Shown piece by piece: positions 47,662-51,487 of a stretch of 51,487 nt of DNA. Both the position numbers and the translations under genes were made by a program. The notes beneath the pieces were generated by a model, which searched no databases, was not told the DNA's origin, and saw nothing but the letters and a program-made list of their open reading frames with translations. The number at the start of each line of letters is the position of its first letter. The first letter of the stretch is position 1. Source of the DNA: an uncultured Alphaproteobacteria bacterium (GTDB lineage: Bacteria; Pseudomonadota; Alphaproteobacteria; HIMB59; GCA-002718135). Location: contig CACONS010000008.1 of NCBI GenBank assembly GCA_902628645.1, positions 1 through 51,487 on the forward strand. The letters are read 5' to 3'.

Positions 47662-50600
47662 GAATCTGGTCCTGTAGAGAAGCAAACTTTTCTAATTCCT
47701 TATCTATTATGGTTTTACTAGGTAATTTTGATTGATCATTAGACGATAAATCTAGATCTACCTCTAATGTTCTTAAAGTACCATCTTCATCTTCAGCAAT
47801 AATTTGTAACTTAATAATATCTAAACCTTGTGGAGGTGTAGCTTCTATTTCACCAGTTTCAGCATTGATCTTAAGCCAGTTTGGTATTTGATTACCTATA
47901 GCCAAACCTTGTTCAGGTATACTTAATGAATACTTTACAACTTGATTTCTTTTATCATCAGCTATCTTAACTGTAATTTTATCTAAATTTTTATCAATTG
48001 ATGCTAATTTTAAAGTCGATAGAGTAGAATTGTTATTAGAATTGTTCTCGATATCTACAATTTCACTATTATTAAGATTAGCTGTTCTGTTTAGATCAAT
48101 TTGATTTTTATTAAGAGCATTTAATTGCATGTTGCCATTATTATCAATAAATACTTCTGATTTTAACGTGGAACTTCTATCAATAAAGTTTTCTAAACTT
48201 CTTTTCAGACTTTTATCTGGCTTTATTGATGACTGATCAAGAGTAAGATCTATTTCTCTTGTTGTATTATCTTTATCAATTGCAATAATTTTTATATCGA
48301 TTGAATATATATTGTCAGGGAATTGAACTAGTGTTTGACCAGTTTTTGGATCTACTTTTACCCAATCAGGAACAGCAGAACCATTTTCCATTGTTGCAGT
48401 ATATTGCTTAACATTAATTTTGTAATCATCACCGATAGCAAAACCTAAAATAGTCCCTTCATTAAGAAAACTTTTACTCATTGGTGTAGGATCATCAGTA
48501 TTATTATTACTTAAATCTTCAACTGCAACATCAACTACACGCATTCCTCCATTAAATGAATAGTCCTTTGCAATTTCAAGATTAGCAACTTGTACAACTG
48601 ATCTTTCTTTAAATACAACAGTTTTATTCTTTACTTTTTTCTCAATATTTTTCTTATTAATTTTTAGTTTTTCAGGAACTGCATCAACATCATTACTTTT
48701 TGCAACTTCCAAAGTGAATGTTTGTTGCGTAGATAAATTGCCACCATCAGTAGCTGTGACAGTAAATGTATAAGTTCCTTGAGTAACAATACCTGTAACT
48801 TTACCATTTGAATTAATAGTTAATCCAGCAGGTAACCCACTAACTGAGTAAGTTAATTGACCGAAAGAATTAGAACTTGGATCTGGATCACTAAAGAAGG
48901 TTTTCGTCTGAATAGTTACTGATTGATTTTCTGTTGCATATATAGTTGCAGGTGTAGAAGATGTTGGTGCATCATTAATACCTGTAACAGTTATTTGTAA
49001 TTCAGCTGTATCCGTGCTTGTTCCATCTGAAATAGTATAAGTAAAGTAGTCAACTGCCGTCTCTGTTGGTGCAAGTGCTTCGGCAGCATCAGTATTAGCA
49101 GTATAATCATATGTACCATCTGAGTTGAGTGTAAGTGATCCATAAGTTCCAACAAGTGTTGATCCAATTGTTCCATCAGTACCACTTGCGTTTTCTCTTC
49201 CTGTTCGAATTGCACTAACTGAAGCTTCTCCTACAGATAATGCTGCACTACCATTATCTGTGTCATTCGATAATACACCAGCGCTTTGGTTTCCAACACT
49301 TAAAGTACTGTTATCATCTACAGCTCCAGTATCATTCACACCAGCAACTTCATTATCAGCTCCGCTAACAGTAATTGTTATTGTAGCTGTATCTGTTGCT
49401 GAACCATCTGATAGAGTATAAGTGAAAACATCTGTTTCACTTGAGCCATCAGCTATACTATCTGCAGCATCTTGGTCAGCTGTATATGTATAAGAACCAT
49501 CAGCTCCAACTGTTAATGTTCCATATGTTCCAACAATCTGTGTTCCATTACTTGCATAAGTTGAGCTTGATGCAACAGTGCCTGTATTTCCATTTGAGTG
49601 AGATATATTTGTTACAGATAGACTTGCGCTATCATCTGCATCTGAGTCATCATTTAATAAATCATCTTGAGCACCTGTTTTAGTAACAGTTTCATCTTCA
49701 TTAACACTGTCCGTATCATTTACCGCGACAGGATCATCATTTACGCCAGTTACAGTAATTGTAATATTTGCTGTATCGGTAGCATCACCATCATCTATTG
49801 TATAAATAAATACATCTGTAACGGTATCCCCTGCATCTAGCGCATCGGTTGCAGATTGATCAGCAATATATTGATAAGAACCATCTGCTCCGACAGTCAA
49901 TGTACCGTAAGTTCCAGTGACTGATGTTCCACTACTATCATATGTGCTTCCTGAAGAAACATTAGAATCTGACCCTCCATCTTTTCGAATTTTTGTAACC
50001 GTAAAAGAGTCATCATCATCGGCATCAGTATCATCATTCATTACATCATCTTCTGATCCTGTTTTTATAACTGTTGCGTCCTCATTGACACTGTCTGTAT
50101 CATTTACTGCGACAGGATCATCATTTATGCCTGTAACTGTTATTGTTAGTGTTGCTGTATCTGTCGCTGTGCCATCCGACAAAGTATACGTAAAGACATC
50201 AGTGGCTGTATCACTTGCGTCTAAATCATCAGCTGCTGATTGATCAGCAACATATGTATACGATCCATCTGCGCCAATCGTTAATGTGCCATAAGTTCCT
50301 GTGACAGAGGTACCATTACTATAAGTAGTACCAGAAGAGACAGTCGAACTCGAGCCACCACTTGGTTGGATTGCAGATACATTAAGAGAAGCTGAGTCAT
50401 CAGCATCAGTATCATCATTTAATACATCATCTTGAGATCCAGTTTTTGTAACTGTTGCATCTTCATTAACGGCATCGGTATCATCGACTGCAGTAGGTGT
50501 ATCATTCACACCAGTTACGGTAATAGTTAAATTTGCTGTTTGAGTTGTAGTTCCATCACTGACAGTATAAACAAACACATCTGTTTCAGTATCACCCGCA

Positions 50601-51487
50601 TCCAAATCATCAGCAGCTGATTGATCAGCAACATATGTATATGATCCATCAGCACCAATTGTAAGCGTACCATAGGTACCAGTTACAGATGTACCGCTAG
50701 AATTATAAGTACTTCCTGAACTTACAGCAGAATTTGATCCACCATCTTTCTTAATTTGCGTTACAGTTAGAGATGATGAATCATCCGCATCTGTATCATC
50801 ATTTAAAACATCATCTTCTGATCCTGTTTTTGTAATTGTAGCATCTTCATTTACAGCATCAGTATCATTTACTGCTACAGGATCGTCATTGATACCAGTT
50901 ACCGTGATTGTTAGTGTTGCTGTATCTGTCGCTGTGCCATCAGACAAAGTATACGTAAATACATCAGTGGCTGTATCACTTGCATCTAGTGCATCGGCAG
51001 CACTTTGATCAGCAACGTAGGTATATGAACCATCAGCACCAATTGTTAATGTACCATAGGTTCCGGTTACGGATGTACCATTACTATAAGTAGTACTAGA
51101 AGAAACTGTTGAACTTGATCCTCCACTTGGTTGAATATTTGTAACAACTAAAGAAGCTGAGTCATCAGCATCAGTATCGTCATTTAATACATCATCTTGA
51201 GATCCAGTTTTAGTAATTGTAGCATCTTCGTTCACACTATCAGTATCATTTACTGCGGCAGGATCATCGTTAATACCTGTAACAGTAATAGTTAAATTTG
51301 CAGTATCTGTAGAAGTCCCATCACTAACTGTATACACAAAAACATCAGTGGCTGTATCACCTGCATCCAAATCGTCTGCAGCAGATTGATCAGCAACATA
51401 GGTATATGATCCATCAGCACCGATTGTAAGAGTACCATAAGTACCAGTTACTGAAGTGCCACTAGAAGTATATGTACTTCCAGAATT
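47603..51487 (-). CDS. Giant VCBS/cadherin-like repeat surface protein, N-terminus beyond window
   Basis: Open from the stop at 47603 to the right edge: 1294 residues visible, more outside. From the edge to ~49.3 kb it is a run of ~128-residue repeats (NDTDSVNEDATVTKTGS..., GTYGTLTIGADGSYTYVADQ, DVFTYTLSDGTATDTATLTI), of VCBS/tandem-95 type, rich in Asp, Thr, Ser. The repeats alternate between two subtypes. Then come a degenerate repeat (~49.0-49.3 kb), an Ig/cadherin-like domain (ENQSVTIQTKTFFSDPDPS ... SGLPAGLTINSNGKVTG), and a lysine-rich tail with two related modules (VPDWVKVDPKTGQTLVQFP and IPNWLKINAETGEIEATPP). No RTX nonapeptides and no sortase motif are visible. Probably a surface adhesin exported by the three genes downstream. 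Confidence 0.92.
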   Translation of the reverse strand, partial: NSGSTYTSSGTSVTGTYGTLTIGADGSYTYVADQSAADDLDAGDTATDVFVYTVSDGTSTDTANLTITVTGINDDPAAVNDTDSVNEDATITKTGSQDDVLNDDTDADDSASLVVTNIQPSGGSSSTVSSSTTYSNGTSVTGTYGTLTIGADGSYTYVADQSAADALDASDTATDVFTYTLSDGTATDTATLTITVTGINDDPVAVNDTDAVNEDATITKTGSEDDVLNDDTDADDSSSLTVTQIKKDGGSNSAVSSGSTYNSSGTSVTGTYGTLTIGADGSYTYVADQSAADDLDAGDTETDVFVYTVSDGTTTQTANLTITVTGVNDTPTAVDDTDAVNEDATVTKTGSQDDVLNDDTDADDSASLNVSAIQPSGGSSSTVSSGTTYSNGTSVTGTYGTLTIGADGSYTYVADQSAADDLDASDTATDVFTYTLSDGTATDTATLTITVTGINDDPVAVNDTDSVNEDATVIKTGSEDDVMNDDTDADDDDSFTVTKIRKDGGSDSNVSSGSTYDSSGTSVTGTYGTLTVGADGSYQYIADQSATDALDAGDTVTDVFIYTIDDGDATDTANITITVTGVNDDPVAVNDTDSVNEDETVTKTGAQDDLLNDDSDADDSASLSVTNISHSNGNTGTVASSSTYASNGTQIVGTYGTLTVGADGSYTYTADQDAADSIADGSSETDVFTYTLSDGSATDTATITITVSGADNEVAGVNDTGAVDDNSTLSVGNQSAGVLSNDTDNGSAALSVGEASVSAIRTGRENASGTDGTIGSTLVGTYGSLTLNSDGTYDYTANTDAAEALAPTETAVDYFTYTISDGTSTDTAELQITVTGINDAPTSSTPATIYATENQSVTIQTKTFFSDPDPSSNSFGQLTYSVSGLPAGLTINSNGKVTGIVTQGTYTFTVTATDGGNLSTQQTFTLEVAKSNDVDAVPEKLKINKKNIEKKVKNKTVVFKERSVVQVANLEIAKDYSFNGGMRVVDVAVEDLSNNNTDDPTPMSKSFLNEGTILGFAIGDDYKINVKQYTATMENGSAVPDWVKVDPKTGQTLVQFPDNIYSIDIKIIAIDKDNTTREIDLTLDQSSIKPDKSLKRSLENFIDRSSTLKSEVFIDNNGNMQLNALNKNQIDLNRTANLNNSEIVDIENNSNNNSTLSTLKLASIDKNLDKITVKIADDKRNQVVKYSLSIPEQGLAIGNQIPNWLKINAETGEIEATPPQGLDIIKLQIIAEDEDGTLRTLEVDLDLSSNDQSKLPSKTIIDKELEKFASLQDQIHVKYNDYENYGDKIVKVAS
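49360..51487 (-). repeat. In-frame tandem repeats of ~384 bp, alternating in two subtypes
   Basis: The EDAT-coding site recurs at about 51232, 50841, 50457, 50076 and 49692, i.e. every 391, 384, 381 and 384 bp, all multiples of three. One subtype reads IQPSGG...TTYSNGTSVTG and DASDTATDVFTYTL; the other reads KKDGGS...STYxSSGTSVTG and DAGDxxTDVFVYTV. They alternate strictly, so the true unit is ~765 bp. The array continues past the right edge. Confidence 0.9.

Noticed and set aside
49441-50243. Plus-strand open frames in the repeat region
   Set aside because: They are low-complexity antisense readings of the repeat array and repeat with its period.
49360-51487. Regular repeats as a CRISPR or satellite array
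   Set aside because: Period is ~384 bp, always a multiple of three, with the reading frame kept and codon-level divergence; they encode protein domains.

Overview
The window is AT-rich (roughly 70% A+T by eye), densely packed and almost free of intergenic space. The gene order nuoA-N / birA / coaX / rnj / DUF1467 / proS / lolC / lolD / dnaE on one side of a tRNA pair, and hupB / lon / clpX / clpP / tig on the other, is the classic alphaproteobacterial arrangement. Together with the low G+C, minimal spacers and a cyanobacterial/marine type of glutamine riboswitch, it suggests a streamlined marine alphaproteobacterium (SAR11-, HIMB59/AEGEAN-169- or AT-rich SAR116-like). The exact clade is an inference; no marker was placed phylogenetically.

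Layout. (1) 1-23.3 kb, minus strand: 22 genes with no gap above about 5 bp, starting with the 14 subunits of NADH:quinone oxidoreductase (complex I) and running through biotin ligase, type III pantothenate kinase, RNase J, a small DUF1467 membrane protein, prolyl-tRNA synthetase and the LolCD lipoprotein-release transporter to DnaE, which is cut by the left edge. (2) 23.4-29.9 kb, minus strand: tRNA-Asp and tRNA-Val, then HU, Lon, ClpX, ClpP and trigger factor, flanked by tRNA-Leu and tRNA-His; this is a protein-quality-control block. (3) 29.9-36.6 kb, plus strand: aminotransferase + PII protein (overlapping genes), a tandem pair of glutamine riboswitches, glutamine synthetase, an intrinsic terminator, ParE and glycerol kinase. 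(4) 36.6-43.5 kb, mixed strands: class I amidotransferase, IolE-like inosose dehydratase overlapping a c'-type cytochrome, two polar-amino-acid ABC permeases without their partners, a GT9 glycosyltransferase, a small ABM-like protein, and a wHTH regulator next to an MFS transporter with a perfect palindrome in front. (5) 43.5-51.5 kb, minus strand: an accessory island made of a giant VCBS/cadherin-like repeat protein (N-terminus beyond the right edge) followed by three coupled membrane-fusion-type genes: a plain HlyD/RND adaptor, a GAF-like + HlyD fusion, and a PqqD-like + M50 zinc protease + HlyD fusion.

How it works together. Regions 1 and 2 are housekeeping. Region 3 is a nitrogen-assimilation unit in which glnA is probably controlled by RNA sensing of glutamine and the PII gene has an unusual T-loop. 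Region 5 is the most unusual part: a putative surface adhesin whose neighbours look like a dedicated export/processing apparatus, with no ABC ATPase or outer-membrane TolC visible in the window and no RTX motifs in the visible part of the substrate.
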